The position numbers and the translations under genes are program-made. A DNA stretch of 44,274 nucleotides, taken from positions 1 through 44,274 of the forward strand of contig CAZYUJ010000013.1 of the NCBI GenBank assembly GCA_964650705.1. The letters are read 5' to 3'. This document shows positions 16,761-25,800 of this stretch, in pieces. The first letter of the stretch is position 1; every line of letters begins with the position of its first letter. Origin of the DNA: Faeciplasma sp964650705. GTDB lineage: Bacteria; Bacillota; Clostridia; Oscillospirales; Ruminococcaceae. A model generated the notes under the pieces. That model worked only from the letters and a program-made list of their open reading frames with translations. It had not been told where the DNA came from and searched no databases.

Positions 16761-17639
16761 ATGAACAGCTTGAAGGTCGCACTTTTGCAGATCATGCCCG
16801 AAAATACTCAGGAGGAAAACCTTATAAAGGGCATAAAATATTGCCGTATGGCAAAGAATATGGGTGCAGACATTGCCCTTTTCCCCGAAATGTGGAATGT
16901 AGGATATGACATTCCACAGAACAAAGATAAGCTTGAAAGCATGGCGATATCTTCCGACAGCGAGTTTGTCTCGTCCTTTGGCTCGCTCGCAAAAGAGCTT
17001 GATATGGCAATTGCGATAACGTTTTTGGAAAGCCACTCCCCCGCTCCCCGCAATTCGGTCATCATATTCGACCGATTCGGAAACAAGGTGCTTCACTATT
17101 CGAAAGTTCACACCTGTGATTTCGGGGATGAACGTATGCTCTCCCGCGGGGACGGATTTTACGTTTGTGACCTTGACGTTTCGGGCGAAACGGTAAGGGT
17201 CGGAGCGATGATATGCTATGACCGGGAATTCCCCGAAAGTGCAAGGATATTGATGCTGACGGGCGCCGAGATCATTTTGGTGCCTAATGCCTGTCCGATG
17301 GAGATAAACCGCCTTTCACAGCTAAGAGGAAGAGCCTATGAAAATATGCTCGGAATTGCGACCTGTAACTATCCCGAAGGCAAGCCCGACTGTAACGGAC
17401 ACTCCTCGGCGTTCGATGGAATTGCTTATAAAAAAGACGTGATGGGTTCCTGCGACACCTGCATCGTTGAGGCTGACGGAAACGAGGGCATATTCGTTGC
17501 CGATTTCGATCTTGACGGCATAAGAGACTATCGAAGCCGTGAGGTTCACGGAAACGCATACCGCAGACCCGAAATGTATTCGCTGCTGCTTGATGAGGAT
17601 ATATCCGTGCCTTTTGTGAGAAAAGACCGCAAGGCGTGA
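16761..17639 (+). CDS. Carbon-nitrogen hydrolase (nitrilase superfamily)
   Basis: The 292-residue protein has the catalytic triad of the nitrilase superfamily in the expected order: Glu43 in LFPEMWNVGY, Lys115 in HYSKVH and Cys152 in GAMICYDREFPES. A further conserved segment, RGRAYENMLGIATCNYPEG, follows. These enzymes hydrolyse non-peptide C-N bonds (omega-amides, carbamoyl groups, nitriles). Substrate cannot be assigned from the motifs. The start lies 12 bp after the carboxypeptidase stop codon, with GAGGAA just upstream, so it is co-transcribed with the HAD-M32 gene; a role in peptide or amide turnover would fit that company but is inference. Confidence 0.88.
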   Translation: MNSLKVALLQIMPENTQEENLIKGIKYCRMAKNMGADIALFPEMWNVGYDIPQNKDKLESMAISSDSEFVSSFGSLAKELDMAIAITFLESHSPAPRNSVIIFDRFGNKVLHYSKVHTCDFGDERMLSRGDGFYVCDLDVSGETVRVGAMICYDREFPESARILMLTGAEIILVPNACPMEINRLSQLRGRAYENMLGIATCNYPEGKPDCNGHSSAFDGIAYKKDVMGSCDTCIVEADGNEGIFVADFDLDGIRDYRSREVHGNAYRRPEMYSLLLDEDISVPFVRKDRKA

Positions 17640-17745
17640 TCCTTTAACTTTCGTCAAATTTTTTAGTTATTTAAAGTGATAAGGTTTACATTCTGTAATA
17701 TTGCATAAAATTATAAAAAATCGCAAAATTGGCAATAAAAAAATA

Positions 17746-17774
17746 TTGAAACATAGCTAAAAAAGTGATATAAT
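17746..17774 (+). promoter_or_regulatory. Extended -10 promoter of the CofE-like gene
   Basis: TTGAAA (17746-17751), 17-nt spacer, TGA-TATAAT (TATAAT 17769-17774). A hairpin AAGCATA/TATGCTT (17789-17795 with 17803-17809) lies near the start of the resulting leader of about 80 nt. Confidence 0.7.
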
Positions 17775-17862
17775 ATAGTTTGTTTTTGAAGCATATATAT
17801 CTTATGCTTTGTTCACCTGGTTTAACTTACGTTTTCAATCCAATTTGAAAGGACTTGTTAAT

Positions 17863-19062
17863 ATGAACAATCACGAACGCAGAGTAGGTACTGTCTCTCG
17901 CGGAATTCGCTGCCCCATCATCCGTCAGGGCGATAATTTGGCAAACATCGTTTCAGACAGCGTTATTGAAGCCGCACAGATCGAAGGCTTTGAGCTCAGA
18001 GACCGCGACGTTATCGCTCTCACAGAGTCTATCGTTGCACGCGCTCAGGGCAACTATGCAACTGTTGACGACATCGCAGCCGATGTTAAAGCAAAGGTCA
18101 ATGCGGATACCGTTGGCGTTATCTTCCCCATTTTGTCAAGAAACCGCTTTGCTATCTGCCTCAAGGGCATTGCAATGGGCGTTAAAAAAGTCGTTTTGAT
18201 GCTTTCCTATCCTTCTGACGAAGTCGGCAACGAGCTCGTCAGCCTTGATAAGCTTGACGAAGCGGGAATCAACCCCTATAGCGACGTTCTCTCGCTTGAA
18301 AAATACCGTGAGCTTTTCGGCGTTAACAAGCACGAGTTTACAGGTGTTGACTATGTTGAATATTACAGCTCCATCGTTAAGGAATGCGGCGCTGAGGTCG
18401 AAGTTGTCTTCGCTAACCAGCCGAGAGCTATCCTTAACTATACAAAAAACGTGATCACCTGCGATATCCACACCCGCGCACGCACCAAGAGAATCCTCAA
18501 GGCTGCGGGGGCTGAAGTGGTTTTGGGTCTTGATGACATCCTTAACGCTCCCGTTAACGGCTCGGGCTGTAACGAAAGATACGGACTTTTGGGTTCGAAC
18601 AAGTCCACCGAAAATCAGATCAAGCTCTTCCCCAGAGAATGCACACAGCTCGTTTTGGACATTCAGGCACAGGTTCTTGAAAGAACAGGCAAGCACGTTG
18701 AAGTTATGGTATACGGCGACGGTGCCTTCAAGGATCCTCAGGGCAAGATCTGGGAGCTTGCTGACCCCGTTGTTTCCCCTGCTCACACCGCAGGACTTAT
18801 CGGAACTCCCAACGAGCTCAAGCTCAAATATCTTGCGGACAATGACTTCAAGGATCTTTCCGGCGATGATCTCAGAAAGGCGATCGAAAAGAGCATCAAG
18901 GAGAAGGAAGCAAACCTTGTCGGCCAGATGGCTTCCGAGGGTACGACTCCCCGTCAGCTCACCGACCTTATCGGTTCGCTTTGTGACCTTACTTCCGGAT
19001 CGGGCGACAAGGGAACCCCTGTTGTCTTGGTTCAGGGCTATTTCGATAACTATACGACCTGA
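17863..19062 (+). CDS. Coenzyme F420-0:L-glutamate ligase-like (CofE domain) protein
   Basis: The 399-residue protein carries a CofE/FbiB-type ligase domain: RCPIIRQGDNLANIVSDSV near the N terminus (the family's PI..GD...), ALTESIVARAQGN, and later VYGDGAFKDPQGKIWELADP. Genuine CofE enzymes, about 250 residues, add gamma-glutamates to F420-0 in archaea and actinobacteria. This longer form occurs in Clostridia, where F420 is not generally known and no other F420 gene is visible here. It may amidate or glutamylate a different acceptor. Translation begins at ATG 17863, after GAAAGGA; the frame extends upstream to 17809 without a ribosome site. It is monocistronic, between its own promoter and terminator. 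Confidence 0.75.
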   Translation: MNNHERRVGTVSRGIRCPIIRQGDNLANIVSDSVIEAAQIEGFELRDRDVIALTESIVARAQGNYATVDDIAADVKAKVNADTVGVIFPILSRNRFAICLKGIAMGVKKVVLMLSYPSDEVGNELVSLDKLDEAGINPYSDVLSLEKYRELFGVNKHEFTGVDYVEYYSSIVKECGAEVEVVFANQPRAILNYTKNVITCDIHTRARTKRILKAAGAEVVLGLDDILNAPVNGSGCNERYGLLGSNKSTENQIKLFPRECTQLVLDIQAQVLERTGKHVEVMVYGDGAFKDPQGKIWELADPVVSPAHTAGLIGTPNELKLKYLADNDFKDLSGDDLRKAIEKSIKEKEANLVGQMASEGTTPRQLTDLIGSLCDLTSGSGDKGTPVVLVQGYFDNYTT

Positions 19063-19070
19063 TAATATCA

Positions 19071-19100
19071 AATGCTCGGCGCTTGCCGGGCATTTTTTAT
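19071..19100 (+). terminator. Intrinsic terminator of the CofE-like gene
   Basis: Ten-pair stem (19071-19080 with 19085-19094, one G-T pair), GCTT loop, long T run. Confidence 0.88.
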
Positions 19101-19121
19101 TTTTAGATGTACAAATTTCTA

Positions 19122-19150
19122 TTGCAAAGGATATTTATGTGATGTATAAT
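19122..19150 (+). promoter_or_regulatory. Promoter of the GH5-CE2 operon
   Basis: TTGCAA (19122-19127), 17-nt spacer, TATAAT (19145-19150). Confidence 0.6.
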
Positions 19151-19184
19151 TTATTCATATCATCAAGACAAAGGATCTGACTAT

Positions 19185-20345
19185 ATGAAAGCACTTAGAC
19201 TCACTTCAATATTATTATCAGTTGTAATTTTAGCCGTTTCGCTTTGTTCCTGCGGTACGCAAAAAAATGACATTGGCGAAACCTCGACGATGGAATATGT
19301 TCAAAGTCTCGGTATCGGAATCAATCTCGGAAACACCTTTGAGGCTTGCGGAAGCTGGGCAAACAGCAAGACCGTTACCGATTTTGAGACTATGTGGGGA
19401 AGCCCGAAGATCACAAAAAGGATCATTCAAGGCTACGCTGACGCAGGGTTCGGCGTTATCCGTGTTCCCGTTGCGTGGTCGAACATGATGGATGAGGACT
19501 ATACCATCGCTCAGGAATACTTAGACCGTGTTCACGAGGTCACGGAATGGATAACCGAAGCCGGAATGTGTGCGATCGTCAACATCCACTGGGACGGCGG
19601 CTGGTGGGAGGATTTTCCCACTCAGGAAGAAGAGCTGATGAAGAAATACGTTCGCATCTGGGAACAGATATGCGAAAACTTTGAGGACTTCGGCTTAGAG
19701 GTGATGTTTGAATCCCTTAATGAAGAGGGCTGTTGGGACAGCCTTTGGAACCGCTACGGTTGGGGCGAACAGCCGGGAAAGCAACAAGCTTATGAGCTTT
19801 TGGGAAGAATAAATCAAAAATTTGTTGACGTTGTGCGTGCATCGGGCGGAAACAACGCTACACGCCACCTCTTGATCGCAGGATATGCCACAGACGTTCA
19901 AAACACCTGTGACGAGATGTTCGTTTTGCCTGTTGATCCCGCAAACCGCTATGCTGTTTCAGTTCACTATTACACTCCTTCGACATTTGCCATTATCGAA
20001 GAAGATGCGAGCTGGGGCAAGGCAAGAAAAGAATGGGGCACCGAAGAGGATCACGCTGAGCTTAACAGCCTTATGGACCTCTTGGAGGAGACATTCGTTG
20101 AAAAGGGAATCCCTGTTATCGTCGGCGAATATGGCTGTGCACAGGGAAATAAGCTCCCCGAGCAGATCAGAAATTATGTCACCTCGGTATGCGAAGCGGT
20201 CTATTCAAGGGGAATGTGTCCTGTGTTGTGGGACACAACGGGCAGCTTCTATGACCGCATGAGCTGCAAATTCTATGATGAAGAGCTTTTGGCTGCGATG
20301 CAGGATATAAAAGCTAATACAGTCAGAGAGAACTTAGCTTCTTGA
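19185..20345 (+). CDS. Lipoprotein endo-beta-glucanase, glycoside hydrolase family 5
   Basis: The 386-residue protein starts with a lipoprotein signal (hydrophobic stretch, then LCSC, probable lipidated Cys23). The GH5 barrel follows: GIGINLGNTFEA (43-54), VIRVPVAWSN (91-100), NIHWDGGWW (133-141), the acid/base motif ESLNEEG (Glu180), VHYYTP (260-265) and the nucleophile motif IVGEYG (Glu315). This pattern matches cellulase-type GH5, closest to subfamily 4 (endoglucanase, xyloglucanase, lichenase). Being lipid-anchored, it should cut beta-glucan at the outer membrane face. It overlaps the CE2 gene's leader by translational coupling: the downstream ribosome site lies immediately after this stop codon. 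Subfamily and substrate are inference. Confidence 0.9.
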   Translation: MKALRLTSILLSVVILAVSLCSCGTQKNDIGETSTMEYVQSLGIGINLGNTFEACGSWANSKTVTDFETMWGSPKITKRIIQGYADAGFGVIRVPVAWSNMMDEDYTIAQEYLDRVHEVTEWITEAGMCAIVNIHWDGGWWEDFPTQEEELMKKYVRIWEQICENFEDFGLEVMFESLNEEGCWDSLWNRYGWGEQPGKQQAYELLGRINQKFVDVVRASGGNNATRHLLIAGYATDVQNTCDEMFVLPVDPANRYAVSVHYYTPSTFAIIEEDASWGKARKEWGTEEDHAELNSLMDLLEETFVEKGIPVIVGEYGCAQGNKLPEQIRNYVTSVCEAVYSRGMCPVLWDTTGSFYDRMSCKFYDEELLAAMQDIKANTVRENLAS

Positions 20346-20356
20346 TGGAGGACGAT

Positions 20357-21397
20357 ATGAAAAAAGTGTTATTCACAGACCCCAAACTTCAGTTCACGGG
20401 AAGAATTGATATGACTGATCCCGAAAACCCGATGATGACGTGGCCGGGAAGCTACCTGCGGTTTGAGTTCAGGGGCACCCATCTTTCGCTCAAGGTTACA
20501 AACCACCGCTTTTGGGTGGGAAGATTTCTTGGTGTTGTTATCGACGGCGATGAGAGATGTATTCCGATGTGCGACGGCGAGCAAACACTTATGCTTGCTG
20601 AAAACTTGAAGGACGTGCCTCACGAGGTCTATATCTATAAGCGCATGGAAGGGCACTATATCACGCTCAATGAGCTTTATCTTAATGACGGCGGGGAGCT
20701 TTTAGCGCCCTCACCCAAGCCGAGAAAGAAGATCGAGGTTTACGGCGACTCCGTTTCCGCAGGATCGGTCGTTGACTGTGATGAATACATTGGCAAATCA
20801 GACCCCGAAGATCACGGCGGCTTTTATGATAATTCGTGGCACGCATACCCTTTGATGCTGTCCCGCATCATGCCTTGTGAGGTTTACGTTACTTCACAAG
20901 GAGGCATTGCGATCTTCGACAAGACGGGATATTTTGAGATGCCGAATATGCGCGGCGTTGAATCCTGTTATGACAAGATCGGCTATTGCATCGACAGACC
21001 TTTGACCGAGTGGAGCTGGAGCTTTAAGCCTCACGTTATCGTTTTTGCCGTCGGTCAAAACGACCATAACCCCGATCCCGATTGTCTCAGCAAGCCCGAT
21101 TACTATAAAAAATGGACAGACAAATATATCGAGATCGCAAGCGATATCCGCTCGCACTCGCCGAAGGCGACGATCGTCTTTGCGATGACCGTTTTGATGC
21201 ACGACCCCATTTGGGACGACGCTATGGAGGACATCAAAAACCGCATGGGCGGCGAGGAAAATAAGGTCTATCACTTTATGTACTCACGCTGCGGCAAGGC
21301 GACACCGGGCCACCCGAGAACAGCCGAGCAGGAAGAGATGGCTCTCGAGCTTAAGGCGTTTTTGGATACACTCCCCGAAGATACCTGGGAAGACTGA
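20357..21397 (+). CDS. Carbohydrate esterase family 2-like acetyl esterase (SGNH fold)
   Basis: The 346-residue protein has the CE2 layout: an N-terminal jelly-roll (GRIDMTDPENP, WPGSYLRFEFRGT, about 15-110), then an SGNH hydrolase domain with nucleophile Ser132 in YGDSVSAG, the oxyanion motif VGQNDHNPD and a late GHPR with the likely catalytic His. CE2 enzymes remove acetyl groups from xylan, mannan or glucomannan side positions. No signal peptide is visible, so deacetylation of imported oligosaccharides, or export by another route, is possible. The frame extends to a TTG at 20342, but GGAGG (20347-20351) sits 5 nt before ATG 20357. It forms an operon with the GH5 gene. Confidence 0.82.
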   Translation: MKKVLFTDPKLQFTGRIDMTDPENPMMTWPGSYLRFEFRGTHLSLKVTNHRFWVGRFLGVVIDGDERCIPMCDGEQTLMLAENLKDVPHEVYIYKRMEGHYITLNELYLNDGGELLAPSPKPRKKIEVYGDSVSAGSVVDCDEYIGKSDPEDHGGFYDNSWHAYPLMLSRIMPCEVYVTSQGGIAIFDKTGYFEMPNMRGVESCYDKIGYCIDRPLTEWSWSFKPHVIVFAVGQNDHNPDPDCLSKPDYYKKWTDKYIEIASDIRSHSPKATIVFAMTVLMHDPIWDDAMEDIKNRMGGEENKVYHFMYSRCGKATPGHPRTAEQEEMALELKAFLDTLPEDTWED

Positions 21398-21410
21398 TAT
21401 ATAAAAATAA

Positions 21411-21438
21411 AGCAGGAGAAAGCTCTCCTGCTTTTTTA
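21411..21438. terminator. Bidirectional intrinsic terminator
   Basis: Nine-bp stem AGCAGGAGA/TCTCCTGCT (21411-21419 with 21424-21432), 4-nt loop, T run on the right and A-rich on the left; between convergent CE2 and apgM. Confidence 0.88.
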
Positions 21439-22647
21439 TTATTTTTCGATGAATTTATCCATAACCGTGTGACCGATATCAACGTAGATCCCGCTTGTTT
21501 TAGCGGTCTCTTCGCTGAAGGTGTCGGGGCCGTCGACCTCACCGCACTTGTGATAGATCAAATACGGGATAGGGTCATTGGTGTGAGTCTTAAGTGCCAA
21601 GGGCGTTGCGTGATCGGGCATTATGAGGATCTTATAGTCATCATATTCCTCAAGCGCATTTATAACGGGACCGAGGATCTTTTCGTCGATAATCTCGATA
21701 GCCTTGACCTTGTTCTCGATCTCATAGCGGTGTCCGCATTCATCGGGAGCTTCAATGTGAATATATACAAAGTCCTGTCCCGATCTCAGCTCATCAATGC
21801 AAGCCTGTGCCTTGCCGTCGAAATTCGTATCCAAATATCCCGTTGCACCGGGGACGTTAACGACCTTCATTCCCGAGAACTTTCCGATCCCCTTCAAAAG
21901 ATCGACCGCCGAGATCATCGAGCCTTTAACGCCGTATTTTTCCTCAAATGAAGCAAGAGGCTTCTTGACACCCTCGCCCCAGAACCACATCGAGTTGGCA
22001 GGACGCTCGCCCTTAGCTTCACGCTCTTTATTAAGAGGGTGGTCCTTTAAAAGCTCATAGCTTTTTTTCATCATTTCAAAAAGCTTTGTGACGTTCGGGT
22101 GCTCGGGAAGATGAGTTTTTATCGGCCGGCCCGTAATATCGTGAGGCGGAGTGAGGGTTCCTACCTCCATCGTGCCGTTATTCCAGATCAAACAGTGGCG
22201 ATAGCTCACCCCTGCGTAAAGCGAGAACTCTTCGTTATCGAAATGCTCAGCAAGATATTTTATCAAAACCGAGGCTTCCTCGGTCGAGATATCGCCCGCG
22301 CAATAGTCGACCATCGTCTTGTCGGCATAGTTTTCTTCATCGCTGAGTGTGACAAGGTTGCATCTGAAGGAAACGTCGGTCGGCTTCATGTCGATTCCGA
22401 TCGAGCCGGCTTCCAATGGGGATCTGCCCGAATAATAGACCATCGGGTCATAGCCCAAAACAGAAAGGTTTGCAACATCGCTTCCCGGCTTCAAGCCGTC
22501 TGCAACCGATTTCACAAGTCCGACCTCAGATCTTTTGGCGAGCATATCCATGTTCGGCTTATATGCCTTTTGCATTGGGGTCAAATTTCCGAGCTCAGGC
22601 ACCGCATAGTCAGCCATGCCGTCGCATAAAACTACAACGTATTTCAT
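21439..22647 (-). CDS. apgM: Cofactor-independent phosphoglycerate mutase, archaeal type
   Basis: The 402-residue protein belongs to the alkaline phosphatase superfamily. It opens VVVLCDGMADY (metal-binding Asp9) and has the phosphorylated-serine motif GSDVANLSVLGYDP (Ser56), then GRSPLEAGSIGI, IHIEAPDECGHRYE and LIMPDHATPLALKTH, the expected two-metal ligands. It interconverts 3- and 2-phosphoglycerate in glycolysis without 2,3-bisphosphoglycerate. Length and motifs fit the archaeal-type ApgM, not the longer bacterial GpmI; ApgM also occurs in Clostridia and other bacteria. GGAG lies 9 nt before the ATG. It is monocistronic, with a strong promoter and a short leader hairpin. Confidence 0.92.
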   Translation of the reverse strand: MKYVVVLCDGMADYAVPELGNLTPMQKAYKPNMDMLAKRSEVGLVKSVADGLKPGSDVANLSVLGYDPMVYYSGRSPLEAGSIGIDMKPTDVSFRCNLVTLSDEENYADKTMVDYCAGDISTEEASVLIKYLAEHFDNEEFSLYAGVSYRHCLIWNNGTMEVGTLTPPHDITGRPIKTHLPEHPNVTKLFEMMKKSYELLKDHPLNKEREAKGERPANSMWFWGEGVKKPLASFEEKYGVKGSMISAVDLLKGIGKFSGMKVVNVPGATGYLDTNFDGKAQACIDELRSGQDFVYIHIEAPDECGHRYEIENKVKAIEIIDEKILGPVINALEEYDDYKILIMPDHATPLALKTHTNDPIPYLIYHKCGEVDGPDTFSEETAKTSGIYVDIGHTVMDKFIEK

Positions 22648-22679
22648 ATATATCAGCTCCGATTTTGTGGGTTAAAGCG

Positions 22680-22698
22680 TCGCACTGATAAAGTGCGA
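22680..22698 (-). promoter_or_regulatory. Hairpin at the 5' end of the apgM leader
   Basis: TCGCACT and AGTGCGA (22680-22686 with 22692-22698) form a 7-bp stem with a 5-nt loop. On the minus strand it lies just after the expected transcription start, where such a stem often stabilises an mRNA. Confidence 0.45.
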
Positions 22699-22707
22699 TT
22701 TGATTGA

Positions 22708-22736
22708 ATTATAGCACAGCGCGCTATAAATTGCAA
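22708..22736 (-). promoter_or_regulatory. Promoter of apgM
   Basis: Minus-strand TTGCAA (22736-22731), 17-nt spacer, TATAAT (22713-22708). Confidence 0.7.
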
Positions 22737-22805
22737 TATAAAATAATAATTTTGCATACGGACGCAAATAATAGATAAAGTTTATGCAATGAAAGGCGGT
22801 TGGCT

Positions 22806-25800
22806 ATGCAAAATACACTTTTCAGCAACAGGATCAAGCTTGCAAGAGCAAGGACAGCGCTGTTCTTTTCTGTGCTTTTGGCACTGACACTTGTGCTTTC
22901 CCTTGGATTCGGAACACTGATCGGCGAATGGTGGGCGATACTTATGCTTTTGCTTCCGTCATATCATGCCGCAAGATCTATCATCGAAGGGTTTGTTTTG
23001 GCAGGACACAAGCATCAGCCTCTTGCACGAATAGACATTGGCTCAAACGAGCTGTTAAACGAAAAGACCGCTATCGTTTTGCACAAGGTTCTTGACAAAA
23101 GCTTTGATACAGACGCATTTGCGGCGCGGCTCATAAAGCTTTCGAACAGTGACAGCGTTGCGAATTTGAAGGTGGTTGCCGTTGTTGACCTTTGCCCCGA
23201 AAACGCCGAATCGACGGGCGATGACAAGTTTAGTGTCCAGTCGCTCTCACAGACGGTCTCAAAGCTGAACGAAAAGGAAAAGGACCGCTATATCCTTATT
23301 ATCCGAAAGAGGACTTTTTCGGAGGTTCAAGAGGAATATATCTGCCAAAACGGCCGCCGCGGCGCTATCTTGGAGCTTGCAAGATATATGTATTCGGGCG
23401 AAAGCGATTTTTACGCCATATCGGGAAATGCCGAGTGGCTTATCGGCGCAAGATATGTAACCTTGATCGACAACGATTCCTTGCCCCAAATGAACGCCGC
23501 AAGCAAGCTGTTGAGCATGGCGATCCATCCTCAAAACAAGATAAGGCTCGAAAACGGAAATATCATAAGCGGACACGGAATCATCACGCCGAAAAGACAA
23601 ACGCGGCTTCAAAGCTCGCTGTCGAGCGGCTTTTCAAAGGTGTTTGGGCTTAGCCCCGATAGAGATGACGTATTTTTGAGCATATTCGGGCTAGCCGAAT
23701 ATTCGGGCTGCGGGATCATCGATATGTATTACTACCTTCAGACCGGGAGCATGATCCCGCACGAAAAACACGTTTTGCCCGAAGTCATAGAAGGTGAGCT
23801 GCTAAGATGCGCCTATGCTTCTGATGTCGTTTTTTATGAGGACTTTCCCGACACGCCGCAGGGATATTACAAAAAAGAGGCGGTCAAGGTCGCCTCAAGC
23901 TTGCAAAATCTGAGGTTTATATTTTCAAGACGGCTAAACGGCATCTCAAAGGCAAAGCTTTTTGACAGCTTCATCACCTATTCGGTGCCGATAGCTGTGT
24001 TTGCAAACATGTTCTTTGCCTTCCGATTATACTCCCCTTCCGCCGAGTTTGCCGCGCTTTTGGCTCTTTCCATGTATCTCTTCCCATCGCTGTTTGAAGC
24101 GATCAGACTTACGCTTTTGAAAAGCGATTATGAACAACAGTTCTATTCCGGGCTCCTGCCCGGCTCGGTCTGGGCGATAAAGTATGTTGCATACAGCGTT
24201 GTGATGTTGCCGACACTCGCCGTGAAATCCGCAACGGCGTTTATTACTGCCTCGCTTAAAATGATAAGCGGGAAAAAGCTGATGAGCCGGGGCGACGCTG
24301 TGCGTGATCCGATAAGCTTTTATATCCTGCCCGAGATCCTGAGCCTTGCGCTGATCGCATCCCCCGGCTATGCTATCCGCCTTTTGGGTGTTTTCTTTTC
24401 GTTGATGCCTGTGCTTTTGGCATTGAGCGAACAGGAAGACCGCAAGCTCGAGCGCCGCATAAGCTTTAAAGATCAAAAGGAGCTTTCACAATATGTTGCG
24501 GATTCGTGGCGGTTTTTCGAAGAATTCGTTACCTCAGCCGACAACGGCTTGCCGCCCGAAAGTGTTGAGTTCTCGCCGATATACAGAATCGTTCATCAAA
24601 CATCTCCCGAAAGCATCGGGACATATCTTCTTTCATGCTTGGCGGCATATGACCAAAAGCTGATAAGCATTCATTCGATGTCGGCACGCATCGAGGAAAC
24701 GATAAGCTCGCTTGAGAGAATGGAAAAGCTCAGCGGATGCTGTTTTGAAAGATATGATACCGTCACGCTCGCACCGCTGTCGGATAAGGCGTGCTGTGAG
24801 GGAAACGGAGTTCTTTTGGCTTCGCTCGTCGCTCTTAAGGAGGGGCTTGATGAGCTCTCAGAGATATTCGATAAGGCAGATATTTTGTCCGAGAGGATCG
24901 AAAGACTTTTGCGCCAAGCCGATACGAGCATTTTTTATGACACAAAAAGCATGCTCATGTGCAAAAGTGTCAGCCTGAAAGACGGGCAAAGTGACGAGCG
25001 TCACAGCCTTTTGATGGAATCCTCCCGACTGATGTCATATTATTCGATAGCTGTGCAAAGTGTTCCGAGCATACATTGGCACAGACTTGGACGTTTCGCA
25101 CAAAAGAACGGATTTTATTGCGGATTCGGCTCGCCGAACGGAAGCTTGGACGAGTTTTTCCTTTCGGAAATGTTTATAAGAAACCCCGAAGGCTCCTCTC
25201 AGTTTGAGAGCTTGAAATATGCTTTGTGGTCTCAAAAAAAGCTCGCACAAAAAAGAGGGTTGCCCTTTGGGCTCTCGGAGTGCTTGGTGAACTCGTTCGA
25301 CCACGAGCTTAAATACAGATCGCATCTGCTTGGTGCTCCGAAAGCGGCGATACTGAGTGACAGCTATGACGGATATGCTGTATCCCCTTATTCGGTGTTT
25401 TTGGCGCTTCAATACGATCCGCATGCGTGCATGGAAAACCTTCGAAAGCTGAAAAACGCGGGCGGATATTCAAGCTACGGATTTTATGAATCGGTTGATT
25501 ATACATCTGATCCGCCGAGCGCAGTTAAGTGTCTTCGCTCAAAGCACGTCGGCGAGATGATCGTTTCGGGAATCAACGCACTTTCTGATGGGATCATGCA
25601 AAGAAGATTCATGAAAAACGCGAAAATGTCGGGAGCATGGGCGCTTTTAGAGGAACGCTTTTTGCCCGAGCGCGACGGCTCAAAGCTCAAAAAGAACGGC
25701 TATTCCAAGCCACGGGAGCGGTTTTTTGACGTTACGCCCATTCATCCTCGGCAAAAGCTTCTTTTCAACGGAAGCTATACGTTGTGTGCAAGCGACTGCG

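Noticed and set aside
17775..17862. Possible riboswitch or T-box in the CofE-like leader
   Set aside because: Only one simple hairpin (17789-17809) is visible; no T-box sequence or known aptamer landmarks.
18136..19071. Long minus-strand frame of about 310 codons
   Set aside because: It mirrors the CofE-like gene, which has clear domain motifs, promoter and ribosome site; the reverse frame is an effect of codon bias.
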